A stretch of DNA of 64,000 bases from contig JAFAGO010000031.1 of assembly GCA_023422635.1 (NCBI GenBank), positions 1 to 64,000 on the forward strand. Direction: 5' to 3'. Position numbers and translations under genes: made by a program. Source of the stretch: Bacteroidota bacterium. GTDB lineage: Bacteria; Bacteroidota; Bacteroidia; Flavobacteriales; Weeksellaceae. A model generated the notes under the pieces. It did no database searches and was not told the DNA's origin. It worked only from the letters and a program-made list of their open reading frames with translations. Below are positions 1 through 9,444 of the stretch, in pieces (within the stretch, counting starts at the first letter, position 1; each line of letters begins with the position of its first letter).

Positions 1-3000
1 TAATCAATCCACCAATCACCACGGTGGCTAAAGGTTTCTGAACTTCTGCGCCTGCTCCCGTTGAAATCGCCATCGGCAAAAATCCTAATGAAGCTACAGT
101 TGCCGTCATTAAAACCGGTCGAAGTCGTGATTTTGTTCCTTCTAAAACCCGTTTGATTAAATCCTTTTCTCCTTCTTTTTCCAGCTGGTTGAAGGTTCCG
201 ATGAGGACAATTCCGTTGAGAACGGCAACTCCAAAAAGCGCAATAAATCCAATTCCTGCAGAAATACTAAACGGCATTCCGCGAAGCAGAAGCGCGAAAA
301 TTCCACCAATGGCACTCATCGGAATTGCGGTGAAAATTAAAGCAGCTTCTTTAAAAGAACGGAACGCGAAATACAGCATCATAAAAATGAGCGCAAGAGA
401 AACCGGAACGGCAATCATCAAACGTTTGCTTGCGGCTTGCAGATTTTCAAACTGACCGCCATACGTAAAGTAATAGCCTGAAGGCAATTTGATTTCTTTG
501 TCTAATTTCGCTTGAATATCATTTACCACACTTTCTACATCGCGGTCTTTTACGTTGAATCCAACAACGATTCTTCGTTTTCCTTCTTCACGACTGATCT
601 GCGCCGGCCCAAGTTCATAGGAAACATTCGCTACTTGCGAAATCGGAATTTGGTTTCCATTTTTGGTGGAAATCATCAAATTGCTGACATTATCAATGCT
701 TGAACGGTGCAAACTATCCAATCGAACCACCAGATCAAAACGTCTTTCATTTTCAAAAACCTGACCTGCAATTTTCCCGGCAAAAGCGGTACTTAAAGCA
801 TCGTTTACTTCCTCAACACTTAATCCATAATTGGCAAGTCGAGTACGATTGTATTCCACATTAATCTGCGGAAGTCCGCTCACCTGCTCAATTTGTGGGG
901 TTGTTGCCCCATCAACGCTTTGAATTGCTTTTGCTGTTTTTTGCGCATATACAGAAAGTGAATCTAAATTTTCTCCAAAAATTTTAACTGCAACATCCTG
1001 GCGAACGCCTGTCATCAACTCGTTGAAACGCATTTGGATCGGTTGATTTTTTTCAAAGAAAACTCCTGGAATGGCTTCTAATTTTTCCATAATCGCATCG
1101 CCCAATTCATCATACGTTCTTCCAGATTTCCAATCGGATTTGGGTTTGAGGATGATCATCATATCGGTAGCTTCAGGAGGCATGGGATCGGTTGGAACTT
1201 CTGCGGCTCCGGTTTTGCCGACCACCATTTTTACTTCATCAAAACTTTTAATAATTCTGGAGGCTTGCATTGAAGTTTCCAAGCTCTGCGAAAGCGAACT
1301 TCCCTGTGGCAAAATACAGTGGAATGCAAAATCGCCTTCCTGCAACTGCGGAATAAACTCGCCTCCCATTCGGCTAAAAATAACGCCAGAAACAACCAAC
1401 AATGCTACGGATGCTGCGACAATCATGTATTTTATTTGAATGGCTTTTTTCAAAACTGGTTGATACCAACCTTGAAGTGTATTCATCATTTTATCGGAAA
1501 AAGTAACTTTGGTTTTTTCATTCTTCTTCGATAAAAACAAAGCACTCATCATTGGAATATACGTTAACGACAAAATCAACGCACCGATAATGGCAAACGA
1601 AACCGTTTTTGCCATCGGCGTAAACATTTTCCCTTCAACGCCAGTTAACGTAAGAATTGGAATATACACGATGAGAATAATGATCTGTCCGAAAGCAGCG
1701 GAATTCATCATTTTTTCTGCAGATTCTTCCACAGCAGCATCCATTTCGGATTGCGAAAGCAGTTTTTTATATTTTTTCGTGGCAAGCAGATGCAGCGTAG
1801 CTTCAACAATAATAACCGCGCCATCGACAATTAAACCAAAATCAATGGCCCCCAAACTCATTAGGTTTGCACTGACACCGAAAACATTCATCATTCCCAA
1901 CGCAAACAGCATGGACAAAGGAATTGCGGAAGCCACAATTAAGCCGGCACGAAGATTCCCAAGAAATAAAACCAACACAAAAATGACGATCAGTGCGCCT
2001 TCTACCAGATTTTTTTCAACGGTTTTTATAGCTCGATCTACGAGGTCTGTGCGATCCAAATATGGCTCGATGACCACATCAGCAGGAAGCGACTTTTGAA
2101 TGGTCGGAATTTTATCTTTAATTCGCTGTACTACTTCACTGGCGTTTTCGTCTTTTAGCATCATTACAACTCCACCAACAGCATCCACTTCGCCATTATA
2201 CGTCATGGCTCCGTATCGTGTGGCATGGCCAAAACGGACACCTGCAACATCTTTAATGAAAATCGGAACACTTCCCGTTTCATCTTTCACGGAAATATTT
2301 TTGACATCTTCGAGTGATTTTACCAAACCAATTCCACGAATAAAATAGGCATTGGGCTTTTTGTCGATGTACGCTCCTCCCGTATTCTGATTGTTGCCTT
2401 CCAACGCATTGAAAATATCGGAAATACTGATTCCCATTGCTTTCAAACGATCGGGATCAATGGCAACTTCGTATTGTTTTAATTCACCTCCGAAGGAATT
2501 AATTTCTGCAACTCCGGGTGTTCCATTCAATTGGCGACGAACAATCCAATCCTGCATGGTTCGCAAATCTTTGGAAGAATATTTTTTTTCACTTCCTTTT
2601 TTAGGATGCAGAATATATTGATAAACTTCGCCCAAGCCGGTACTTACAGGCGCCATTTCGGGAGTCCCAATTCCTTGAGGAATGTTTTCCTGTGCTTGTT
2701 TCAGTTGCTCGCTAATGAGCTGACGTGCGAAGTAAATATCGACATCTTCTTTAAAAACAACGGTTATGACGGAAAGACCAAAGCGGGAAATACTGCGCGT
2801 TTCCAAAAGATCTGGAACATTGGCAATGCTCTGCTCTATAGGAAATGTTACCAGTTGTTCGACTTCCTGACCCGCTAAAGTTGGACAAACCGTGATGATT
2901 TGAACTTGATTATTCGTGATGTCGGGAACGGCATCAACGGGGAGTTTTGTGGCACTCCAAACGCCCCAAATAATCAGTATCAGCGTCATAATACCTATGA

Positions 3001-3043
3001 CGATTTTGTTCCGGATACTGAACGATATGATTTTATTAAGCAT
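1..3043 (-). CDS. Heavy-metal efflux RND transporter, CzcA/CusA family (3' end cut by window edge)
   Basis: This is the inner-membrane proton antiporter of a tripartite metal efflux pump. The frame stays open from ATG at 3043 to base 1, about 1014 codons, and the C-terminal part lies outside. It shows MLNKIISFSIRNK and a first membrane helix, the periplasmic porter domain, the TM4 motif DFGLIVDGAVIIVEA, and the late motif RPVLMTATVASLGFLPM. DFG-x3-DGAV is the signature of the divalent-cation (Zn/Co/Ni, HME1-3) subgroup; Cu(I)/Ag(I) pumps have a different TM4 motif. Divalent substrates are therefore more likely than copper (inference). It lies 108 bp downstream of the Cys-rich gene at 3152-3463 and probably shares its transcript. 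Bacteroidota homologues are often fused to a TolC-like C-terminal domain; that cannot be seen here. Confidence 0.95.
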   Translation of the reverse strand, partial: MLNKIISFSIRNKIVIGIMTLILIIWGVWSATKLPVDAVPDITNNQVQIITVCPTLAGQEVEQLVTFPIEQSIANVPDLLETRSISRFGLSVITVVFKEDVDIYFARQLISEQLKQAQENIPQGIGTPEMAPVSTGLGEVYQYILHPKKGSEKKYSSKDLRTMQDWIVRRQLNGTPGVAEINSFGGELKQYEVAIDPDRLKAMGISISDIFNALEGNNQNTGGAYIDKKPNAYFIRGIGLVKSLEDVKNISVKDETGSVPIFIKDVAGVRFGHATRYGAMTYNGEVDAVGGVVMMLKDENASEVVQRIKDKIPTIQKSLPADVVIEPYLDRTDLVDRAIKTVEKNLVEGALIVIFVLVLFLGNLRAGLIVASAIPLSMLFALGMMNVFGVSANLMSLGAIDFGLIVDGAVIIVEATLHLLATKKYKKLLSQSEMDAAVEESAEKMMNSAAFGQIIILIVYIPILTLTGVEGKMFTPMAKTVSFAIIGALILSLTYIPMMSALFLSKKNEKTKVTFSDKMMNTLQGWYQPVLKKAIQIKYMIVAASVALLVVSGVIFSRMGGEFIPQLQEGDFAFHCILPQGSSLSQSLETSMQASRIIKSFDEVKMVVGKTGAAEVPTDPMPPEATDMMIILKPKSDWKSGRTYDELGDAIMEKLEAIPGVFFEKNQPIQMRFNELMTGVRQDVAVKIFGENLDSLSVYAQKTAKAIQSVDGATTPQIEQVSGLPQINVEYNRTRLANYGLSVEEVNDALSTAFAGKIAGQVFENERRFDLVVRLDSLHRSSIDNVSNLMISTKNGNQIPISQVANVSYELGPAQISREEGKRRIVVGFNVKDRDVESVVNDIQAKLDKEIKLPSGYYFTYGGQFENLQAASKRLMIAVPVSLALIFMMLYFAFRSFKEAALIFTAIPMSAIGGIFALLLRGMPFSISAGIGFIALFGVAVLNGIVLIGTFNQLEKEGEKDLIKRVLEGTKSRLRPVLMTATVASLGFLPMAISTGAGAEVQKPLATVVIGGLI

Positions 3044-3119
3044 TAAAAGTAAGTTTAATTACAGTAAACAATAGCGCTATTTGTCAGCAAAAACTTGAGG
3101 ACAAACAACAACGAAATGT

Positions 3120-3139
3120 CTGCATTGTAGTAAATGCAG
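3120..3139. promoter_or_regulatory. Intercistronic hairpin upstream of the efflux gene
   Basis: CTGCATT, six bases, AATGCAG: a perfect 7-bp stem in the 108-bp gap between the Cys-rich gene and the RND transporter. No T-run follows on the minus strand, so it is not a standard terminator. It could be a processing or stability element. Confidence 0.3.
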
Positions 3140-3151
3140 TTTTAACAATAA

Positions 3152-3463
3152 TTAAGCTATTTTAGGCGGTTGCCAGATTCCGAAAGGAATATTTAAAAGT
3201 GAAAGATTCTGAAAATCTGGAATTTCAGCAATATGAATAACTCCCCTTTTTTCGGGAATAGGAATTTTGAAATGCACCACATTGAGTACTGTACCACAAC
3301 AGTGACATGTGCAAAAAACTGAGCAAATATCATTATGTTGACCATCTTGATTGTGCTTTTGTTCAAATTTAAGCTCATTTCCAAAATCGGAATTTGCATC
3401 ATTACACGGAACTGTAATGAGGACTGCAAAAAACAGCGATAATAGGAGAGCAAAAATTTTCAC
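3152..3463 (-). CDS. Small exported Cys/His-rich protein preceding the metal efflux pump (DUF6660-like)
   Basis: A 103-residue protein with an N-terminal signal peptide (MKIFALLLSLFFAVLITVP, about residues 1-20). A central cluster, CSVFCTCHCCG (about residues 47-57), suits binding of a soft or divalent metal ion. The C-terminus has no recognisable domain. Small proteins of this shape sit directly upstream of CusA/CzcA genes in many Flavobacteriia and are, as far as I recall, grouped as DUF6660. A role as a periplasmic metal chaperone or sensor is inference. The start is GTG at 3463: no in-frame ATG exists and a TAA closes the frame just upstream. The GTG lies only four bases from a TAnnTTTG element, so the message would be nearly leaderless. 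Confidence 0.7.
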   Translation of the reverse strand: MKIFALLLSLFFAVLITVPCNDANSDFGNELKFEQKHNQDGQHNDICSVFCTCHCCGTVLNVVHFKIPIPEKRGVIHIAEIPDFQNLSLLNIPFGIWQPPKIA

Positions 3464-3467
3464 ACCG

Positions 3468-3475
3468 CAAAAGTA
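3468..3475 (-). promoter_or_regulatory. -7 promoter element TACTTTTG of the metal efflux operon
   Basis: Matches Bacteroidota TAnnTTTG. It ends four bases before the GTG start of the Cys-rich gene. No clear -33 TTG is seen; the 3486-3506 dyad covers that region instead. Confidence 0.55.
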
Positions 3476-3485
3476 CGCATTTTAG

Positions 3486-3506
3486 ATTTGCAATACTGTT
3501 GCAAAT
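3486..3506. promoter_or_regulatory. Perfect 21-bp dyad, candidate metal-responsive operator
   Basis: ATTTGCAA-N5-TTGCAAAT is a perfect 8-bp inverted repeat, 10 bp upstream of the -7 element of the Cys-rich/efflux operon, so it covers the -33 region. Its size and symmetry suit a homodimeric regulator such as a Fur/Zur-family or ArsR-family protein. Which regulator binds is not known from this window. Confidence 0.5.
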
Positions 3507-3642
3507 GAAGAGGATTACAATAATGATTTCAAACCACTTTTATATTCACCCGCAAAATAAAATCCTATATCATATTTAAAAAATCTTATAATGGGAAAAT
3601 AATATTGCAGAATTATCTTTACCAAAAATAAACACTAGATTT

Positions 3643-4116
3643 ATGGAAAATCAGAATGATAGATTGCAACTTTATGGGTATGATGACTACACCGTTGTAA
3701 CGAATTTTGCCACTTACGACGACGCTGTTGCGTACGCCAAAGAACATAATGGTGAACTTATTGAAGTGGGGTTTACCGATGGATCCGACAATCCAATGCC
3801 TGATGATGATGAAAAATTAATGGAAACAAAACGTGTCTTTGCAGTTCATCTTCCGGAACATGAAGATTACGAAATTTTATATTCGGATAGTGAAGGTTTT
3901 CAGGAATGGGCGGAAGAAGTTCAGAGTTTACAGAAAAAATTGGATAATGATATTGCGCCAGAAGATTGGCTTTCCGATCAAAATATTGCGCCAAGTGATC
4001 GCATTATTATCATCGATAACGGCAAACTCAACACCGTAACAACCCGAGAAAGAATTAAATTCTTGATGCAAGGTGATTTATATGAACTTGCTGTAAAAGT
4101 TTACAATAAAGATTAA
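3643..4116 (+). CDS. Uncharacterised acidic cytoplasmic protein
   Basis: A 157-residue protein with no signal peptide or membrane helix and a strongly acidic middle (DGSDNPMPDDDEKLMETK, about residues 46-63). The N-terminus has an alternating aromatic/hydrophobic pattern (LYGYDDYTVVTNFATYDDAV) and the C-terminus a basic helix (TTRERIKFLMQGDLYELAVK). I do not recognise a family. It is monocistronic: divergent from the metal operon and closed by a terminator at 4153-4182. TATCTTTA at 3614-3621 is one base off the -7 consensus and would give a leader of about 20 nt. Regular codon use and its own terminator support a real gene. Confidence 0.8.
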   Translation: MENQNDRLQLYGYDDYTVVTNFATYDDAVAYAKEHNGELIEVGFTDGSDNPMPDDDEKLMETKRVFAVHLPEHEDYEILYSDSEGFQEWAEEVQSLQKKLDNDIAPEDWLSDQNIAPSDRIIIIDNGKLNTVTTRERIKFLMQGDLYELAVKVYNKD

Positions 4117-4152
4117 TAAATAATCCAACTTCAATCGTTGAGTTGAATTGAG

Positions 4153-4182
4153 AAAACCTGCAGAAATTCCGCAGGTTTTTTC
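4153..4182 (+). terminator. Intrinsic terminator after the acidic orphan gene
   Basis: AAACCTGC, nine bases, GCAGGTTTTTT: an 8-bp stem followed by a T-run. It lies just upstream of the convergent end of ligA and may serve both strands. Confidence 0.8.
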
Positions 4183-4203
4183 GTTTACTTTACAATTTTA
4201 AGA

Positions 4204-6213
4204 TTAGTTTTCAATTAAATCTAAGAATTCTTGTTCATCCAAAATGGTGATGGTTCCAATGGCTTGTGCTTTCTTTAATTTGCTTCCCGCTTTTTCGCCC
4301 ACAACCAAATAATTTAAATTTTTAGAGACTGCCGAAATGTTTTTTCCGCCATGCTTTTCTACCATTTCTTCTGCTTGTTCCCGGGTAAAAAGAGATAATT
4401 TCCCAGTGAAGAGAAAGGTTTTACCCACTAAAGCATCGCTTACCACATCTTTTGTGGATTCCCCTTTTACCAGCTGGACGCCATACGATTTCAATCGTTC
4501 AATCATCAGCAAATTTTCTGTATTTTTAAAATATGCTACAATACTTTCCGCGATTTTAGTTCCAATATCTTCCACCTGACACAATTCTTCAACCGTTGCA
4601 TTTTGCAATTCTTCAATCGTTGAAAAGTTTTTGACCAATTTTTTAGCAACGGTTTCGCCAACATGCTTAATTCCAATTCCATACAACACTTTTTCGTAAG
4701 GAATGGACTTGGATTTTTCAATACTTGAAATGATATTCTGTGCAGATTTTTCTGCCATTCTTTCTAAAGGCAATAATTGTTCTTTGGTTAGCGCATAGAA
4801 ATCTGCAGGATTTTCAATAAGTTTTTCCCGATACAATTGCTCGATTGTTTCGCTACCGAGATTTTCAATATTTAACGCTTTTCGAGAAACGTAATGAATC
4901 ATTCTACCCACGACTTGTGGCGGACAATGCAGTTCGTTAGGACAAAAGTGAATCGCTTGATCTTCAATTTTAACCAGTTCCGTTCCGCATTCTGGACAAT
5001 TTTTAATGTACTCAATCGGAGATTGAAGAAGCGTTCGTTCTTCCACGTTTACGCCAACAATTTTCGGAATAATTTCTCCACCTTTTTCCACGTAAACCAG
5101 ATCATGTTCATGCAAATCCAGTTTTTTAATGATATCTTCATTATGAAGTGAAGCTCTTTTCACAATAGTGCCTGCCAACAAAACAGGTTTCAAATTCGCG
5201 ACTGGCGTTATGGCGCCCGTTCTTCCTACTTGATAGGTAACACTCAATAATTCGGTTGCTACTTTTTCTGCTTTAAATTTATATGCCATCGCCCATCGAG
5301 GAGATTTCGCAGTATATCCTAACTGACGTTGCTGCTGTAAAGAATTCACTTTCAGAACGATACCATCAATTTCAAAAGGAAGATGATGGCGTTCCGTATC
5401 CCAATAATTGATAAACGCTTTCACCTCATCTAAGGTTGTACACAGTTTTGCTTGATCTTCAGATACTTTAAAGCCCCAATTTTTCGCTTTCGCCAACACA
5501 TCCCAATGCGTTTCCGCTGGAAATTCATCTGAAATATATTGATATAAAACCGCTGAAAGTCCGCGTTTTCTGACTTCCGCAGAATCTTGCATTTTTAACG
5601 TTCCGGAAGCCGTATTTCTAGGATTCATAAAGGGATCAAGCCCTTCTTCTTCTCGAAGCAGATTAATTTTATTAAAGTTTTTTCGGGTGAGATAAATTTC
5701 GCCACGAATGTAAAAACGTTCTGGAAAATCGCCCTTTAGCGTTAACGGAACATCCGAAATTGTACGTACATTATTGGTAATTTCATCGCCTTGAAATCCA
5801 TCTCCTCGAGTTACCGCCTGCATTAGTTTTCCGTTTTCGTACAGAATAGAAATGGACGCGCCATCGTATTTCAACTCCGCCACAAATTCCACCGATTCGT
5901 TAGTGATGGTTTTTAAAATTCTATTTTCCCAATCTTCTAAATCGTTAAAGTCGTATGAATTATCCAAAGAGTACATTCGATATTGATGCTGAACGGTTGG
6001 AAAATTCTTTGTAATTCCTCCACCAACACGTAAAGTAGGCGAATTAGGATCTGCAAATTCGGGATGTTGGCGTTCCAACTCTTGCAATTCTTTCAATTGT
6101 TGATCGAATTCAAAATCCGAAATGGAAGGTTCATCCAAAATGTAGTAATTGTAATTGTGCTGGTGAAGTTCTTCACGGAGCTTTTCTATTTTCTTCTGAA
6201 TATTCTCGGACAT
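4204..6213 (-). CDS. ligA: NAD-dependent DNA ligase LigA
   Basis: Seals nicks in DNA using NAD during replication and repair. The 669-residue protein has the full LigA order: N-terminal Ia domain (HNYNYYILDEP), adenylation domain with catalytic Lys115 in ELKYDG, OB fold, a four-cysteine zinc finger (CPECG ... CPNELHC), helix-hairpin-helix repeats and a C-terminal BRCT domain (GKTFLFTGKLSLFTREQAEE). I chose ATG at 6213. An upstream in-frame TTG at 6231 lies inside the TAnnTTTG promoter element at 6229-6236 and is unlikely to be translated. The window also encodes an ATP-dependent ligase (38668-40248), so the organism has both types. Confidence 0.98.
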   Translation of the reverse strand: MSENIQKKIEKLREELHQHNYNYYILDEPSISDFEFDQQLKELQELERQHPEFADPNSPTLRVGGGITKNFPTVQHQYRMYSLDNSYDFNDLEDWENRILKTITNESVEFVAELKYDGASISILYENGKLMQAVTRGDGFQGDEITNNVRTISDVPLTLKGDFPERFYIRGEIYLTRKNFNKINLLREEEGLDPFMNPRNTASGTLKMQDSAEVRKRGLSAVLYQYISDEFPAETHWDVLAKAKNWGFKVSEDQAKLCTTLDEVKAFINYWDTERHHLPFEIDGIVLKVNSLQQQRQLGYTAKSPRWAMAYKFKAEKVATELLSVTYQVGRTGAITPVANLKPVLLAGTIVKRASLHNEDIIKKLDLHEHDLVYVEKGGEIIPKIVGVNVEERTLLQSPIEYIKNCPECGTELVKIEDQAIHFCPNELHCPPQVVGRMIHYVSRKALNIENLGSETIEQLYREKLIENPADFYALTKEQLLPLERMAEKSAQNIISSIEKSKSIPYEKVLYGIGIKHVGETVAKKLVKNFSTIEELQNATVEELCQVEDIGTKIAESIVAYFKNTENLLMIERLKSYGVQLVKGESTKDVVSDALVGKTFLFTGKLSLFTREQAEEMVEKHGGKNISAVSKNLNYLVVGEKAGSKLKKAQAIGTITILDEQEFLDLIEN

Positions 6214-6228
6214 GGAACGTATTTTAAG

Positions 6229-6236
6229 CAAAAATA
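6229..6236 (-). promoter_or_regulatory. -7 promoter element TATTTTTG of ligA
   Basis: Matches TAnnTTTG and lies 15 bp upstream of the ligA ATG. It decides the start: the alternative TTG codon falls inside this element. Confidence 0.55.
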
Positions 6237-6421
6237 AGAATGTTTGGAGTTTAAAAAAATAAGTTTTTAAAATGAATTTTTCATATTAAAATTTGTTTAC
6301 AACCGCTAAACTACTGATAACGAAACCGAAAAAAAAGTTGTTAAAACACTGTTAAAGGTTAGGTTAGAATTTATTAAAAAAACATTAAAATCCTCTTAAA
6401 CACAAGCTTTACCTACAAAAA

Positions 6422-6429
6422 TACCTTTG
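6422..6429 (+). promoter_or_regulatory. -7 promoter element TACCTTTG of the SusC/SusD operon
   Basis: Exact TAnnTTTG match 15 bp before the ATG at 6445. The TTG inside it starts a slightly longer reading frame that I reject as the translation start. Confidence 0.6.
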
Positions 6430-6444
6430 CACAAAAATTTTATA

Positions 6445-9423
6445 ATGCATCGGAAATCACAACAAATTTTATTTTTAACGCTCTTGGGATGGGTAAGTAT
6501 TTCCCAAATTCACGCACAGAAAAAACACACAGATACCCTAAAAACCAAAGCAATAGATGAAGTTGTAGTAACCGCGCTTGGAATTAAAAGGCAAGATAAA
6601 TCTTTAGGATATGTTGCAGAAACTGTTGGCGCAGATACCTTTGAAGAAACCCAAAACAACAACTGGGCACAATCCATGGAAGGAAAAGTTGCCGGTTTGA
6701 AAATTCAGAACACAGGAGCAGGCCCATTAGGAACCGCAAGAATTACGCTTCGTGGAGAGAAGTCGATGATTATGGACAATAATTATGCACTCATTGTTGT
6801 TGATGGCGTACCGCTGGGAAATTCAACTACCGGAACAGGAACTGAAGCCTATGGCGCAGGTTCTGGAGGTGACGTTCCTGTTGATTTAGGAAATGGGCTT
6901 AATAGCATAAACCCCGATGACATTGAGTCGGTTACTGTTTTAAAAGGCGCTTCTGCTGCAGCACTATACGGATCAAGAGCAGCAAATGGAGCTCTAATGA
7001 TTACCACCAAATCTGGTAAAAGCAAAAGAGGAAAAGTAAGCGTTACGCTCAATTCGTATTCGAGTTTCGATAGTGTGCTTAAATGGCCAGATTGGCAATA
7101 TGAATACGGACAAGGAACCTTGGCGAAAAATTCAGCTGGAGAATTTTACTATTCCTATGGTGCGTCCGAAGACGGAGTTAGCACCGGGGGAACATCGAGT
7201 GCATTCGGTCCAAAATTCGACGGACAGTATTATTTTCAGTACGATCCAACGGTTGAAGGACAAAGCAAAACACGACAATTATGGAGGGCTTATGAAGATA
7301 ATGTAAAAGGATTTTGGAAAACAGGCGCCACTTATTCTAACAATGTCGCGATTGATGCTTCTAATGAAAGTACAAATTTCAGAACATCACTTACCTATCT
7401 GGATAATGAATGGATGATGCCTAATACCGGCTTCAACCGATTTAATTTTTCAACTTCTGTTTCGCACAAATTTAACCGTAAACTGAAGGTTTCAGGTAAA
7501 TTCAGTTTTAATAGAACGCAAAGCGACAATTTGCCGGGAACGGGTTACAACAACCAATCCATTTCCTATTTTATGATTTTTCAAAATCCAAACGTGAGTT
7601 TAGATTGGTACAAACCCATTTGGAAATCAGGACAAGAAAATGTAGATCAAATTCATCCCTTCAGTTCTTATATCGACAATCCGTACCTTATTGCATACCA
7701 TATGCTGAATGGTGTTGATAAAAGGATGATTCTAGGAAATATCACGGCAGATTATCAATTCAACAAAAATTTTTCGTTGATGCTTCGTTCGGGAATTGAA
7801 TGGTTAAATGAAGAAAGAACTACAAAAAGACCTTGGAGTTCCGCAAATTATGCACAAGGTTATTATCGTGAACAATACATTAATAATCAAGAGTATAACA
7901 ACGATTTTTTAGTAACCTATAAAGGCGAAACAGGAAAATTCGGAGTGAACGTTTCCGCAGGAGGAAGCATTCGCTACAGCGAATACACAATGAATGATTA
8001 CCGCGCTATTGGTTTAAAAGCAGCCGGCGATTACAGTTTAACGAATGCCTTATCGCTTATTACAAGAATTCCTGTTCCGAAGGACAAACAGGTTAACAGT
8101 TTATATGGTTTGGCAACCTTCAGCTACGATAATAAAATTTTTGTCGATGTAACAGGAAGAAACGATTGGAGTTCTACCCTGCCAAAATCAAATCGATCTT
8201 TTTTCTATCCTTCTGTGAGTACAAGTTTCGTTCTTTCTGATATTTTCGAAATACAATCGCCCATTTTAAGTTATTGGAAGCTTCGTGGTTCTTGGGCTGA
8301 AGTGGGAATTGATGGTTCCCCATATATGCTCGACAATTACTATTCGGTTAGCGAAATTTCTGGTAGTGTGCTTTCGCCAAGCAAATATTCTAATCCCGAC
8401 TTAAAACCAGAAATCAATACCAATATTGAAGCAGGAATGGATTTCGGCTTTTTTAAAAATAGAATGAATTTCAATTTCACGGTATACCAAAATTACAGTG
8501 AAAATCAAATTCTTTCCATTCCGTCATTATATGAAAGTGGCTATTCTTCTCGCATTATTAACGGTGGAAAAATTAGAAACCGCGGCGCTGAAATCACATT
8601 GGATGTCACTCCTTTAAAATCGAAAGCCTTCACCTGGAAAATTGGTGCAAACTGGTCATACAACGAAAATCGAATAATGAGTTTACCAGATGAATTCAAT
8701 GGAGAACCTTTTACAATGGCAAGTGTTGGCGGCGTGGTATACTATAACGCAGTTGTAGGCGGATCATTAGGAGATTTCTATGGATATAAATTAGTGCGCA
8801 ATGAAAATGGAGACGTGGTGTACGGAAGCAACGGATTACCAGAACGGCCTTCAACGGTGGAAAAAGTGGGTAATGCTTTTCCTAAATGGAGAGCAGGATT
8901 ACAAAACGATTTCAAAATTGGAAATTTCACGGTAAGTCTATCCTTTGACGGACAATATGGAGGTTTCGCATACTCTCAATCGCATCACAAAATGTCGGAA
9001 CAAGGGAAACTTAAAAATACGTTGTGGGGGCGCGATAATGGCAACGGAATGTTAGTGGGCGTTGGCGTTGTACGCAATGCAGACGGAACGTACAGCCCTA
9101 ACACAAAACAAGTAACTGTAACCTCTTATTACGCTGATTATTACCGACGAGCAAATGTAGAAACCAATACGTTCAGTACGAATTTTATAAAACTTCGCGA
9201 TGCCAGAATTGCATATTCGTTCCCGAAACAAACCATTCAATCTTTAGGACTACAAAATCTTACAGTGGCCATTTTCGGAAAAAACCTTTGGATGTGGACC
9301 GATTTCCCACTATTCGATCCCGAAGTTGCCGCACTTAATGATTCCACGATTACGCCAGGTGTAGAAATGGGGCAACTACCTACTGCAAGAACGATCGGCT
9401 TTCAGCTAAATGTAAAATTCTAA
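6445..9423 (+). CDS. SusC/RagA-family TonB-linked outer-membrane transporter
   Basis: A TonB-dependent outer-membrane channel that pairs with a SusD lipoprotein to import large solutes. The 992-residue protein has a signal peptide ending near QIHAQ, a TonB-box-like DEVVVTALGIKRQ, a plug domain (GKVAGLKIQNTGAGPLGTA; SVTVLKGASAAALYGSRAAN) and a C-terminal beta-barrel (ending TARTIGFQLNVKF). It lacks the N-terminal carboxypeptidase-regulatory-like domain that many SusC proteins carry before the plug. It is the first gene of a four-gene operon with a SusD protein, a glycerophosphodiesterase and a metallophosphoesterase. This suggests uptake of phosphodiester compounds rather than glycans (inference). 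ATG 6445 is preferred because it gives a clean signal peptide and lies downstream of the -7 box. Confidence 0.93.
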   Translation: MHRKSQQILFLTLLGWVSISQIHAQKKHTDTLKTKAIDEVVVTALGIKRQDKSLGYVAETVGADTFEETQNNNWAQSMEGKVAGLKIQNTGAGPLGTARITLRGEKSMIMDNNYALIVVDGVPLGNSTTGTGTEAYGAGSGGDVPVDLGNGLNSINPDDIESVTVLKGASAAALYGSRAANGALMITTKSGKSKRGKVSVTLNSYSSFDSVLKWPDWQYEYGQGTLAKNSAGEFYYSYGASEDGVSTGGTSSAFGPKFDGQYYFQYDPTVEGQSKTRQLWRAYEDNVKGFWKTGATYSNNVAIDASNESTNFRTSLTYLDNEWMMPNTGFNRFNFSTSVSHKFNRKLKVSGKFSFNRTQSDNLPGTGYNNQSISYFMIFQNPNVSLDWYKPIWKSGQENVDQIHPFSSYIDNPYLIAYHMLNGVDKRMILGNITADYQFNKNFSLMLRSGIEWLNEERTTKRPWSSANYAQGYYREQYINNQEYNNDFLVTYKGETGKFGVNVSAGGSIRYSEYTMNDYRAIGLKAAGDYSLTNALSLITRIPVPKDKQVNSLYGLATFSYDNKIFVDVTGRNDWSSTLPKSNRSFFYPSVSTSFVLSDIFEIQSPILSYWKLRGSWAEVGIDGSPYMLDNYYSVSEISGSVLSPSKYSNPDLKPEINTNIEAGMDFGFFKNRMNFNFTVYQNYSENQILSIPSLYESGYSSRIINGGKIRNRGAEITLDVTPLKSKAFTWKIGANWSYNENRIMSLPDEFNGEPFTMASVGGVVYYNAVVGGSLGDFYGYKLVRNENGDVVYGSNGLPERPSTVEKVGNAFPKWRAGLQNDFKIGNFTVSLSFDGQYGGFAYSQSHHKMSEQGKLKNTLWGRDNGNGMLVGVGVVRNADGTYSPNTKQVTVTSYYADYYRRANVETNTFSTNFIKLRDARIAYSFPKQTIQSLGLQNLTVAIFGKNLWMWTDFPLFDPEVAALNDSTITPGVEMGQLPTARTIGFQLNVKF

Positions 9424-9444
9424 ACTAAAAAAACTACTCCAAAA

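Noticed and set aside
1071..2348. Plus-strand frames inside the RND transporter gene
   Set aside because: They are reverse-strand shadows; the minus strand encodes the complete CzcA-type motifs across the region.
6427..6445. TTG start for the SusC protein
   Set aside because: The TTG is part of the TACCTTTG promoter element; ATG 6445 gives a proper signal peptide.
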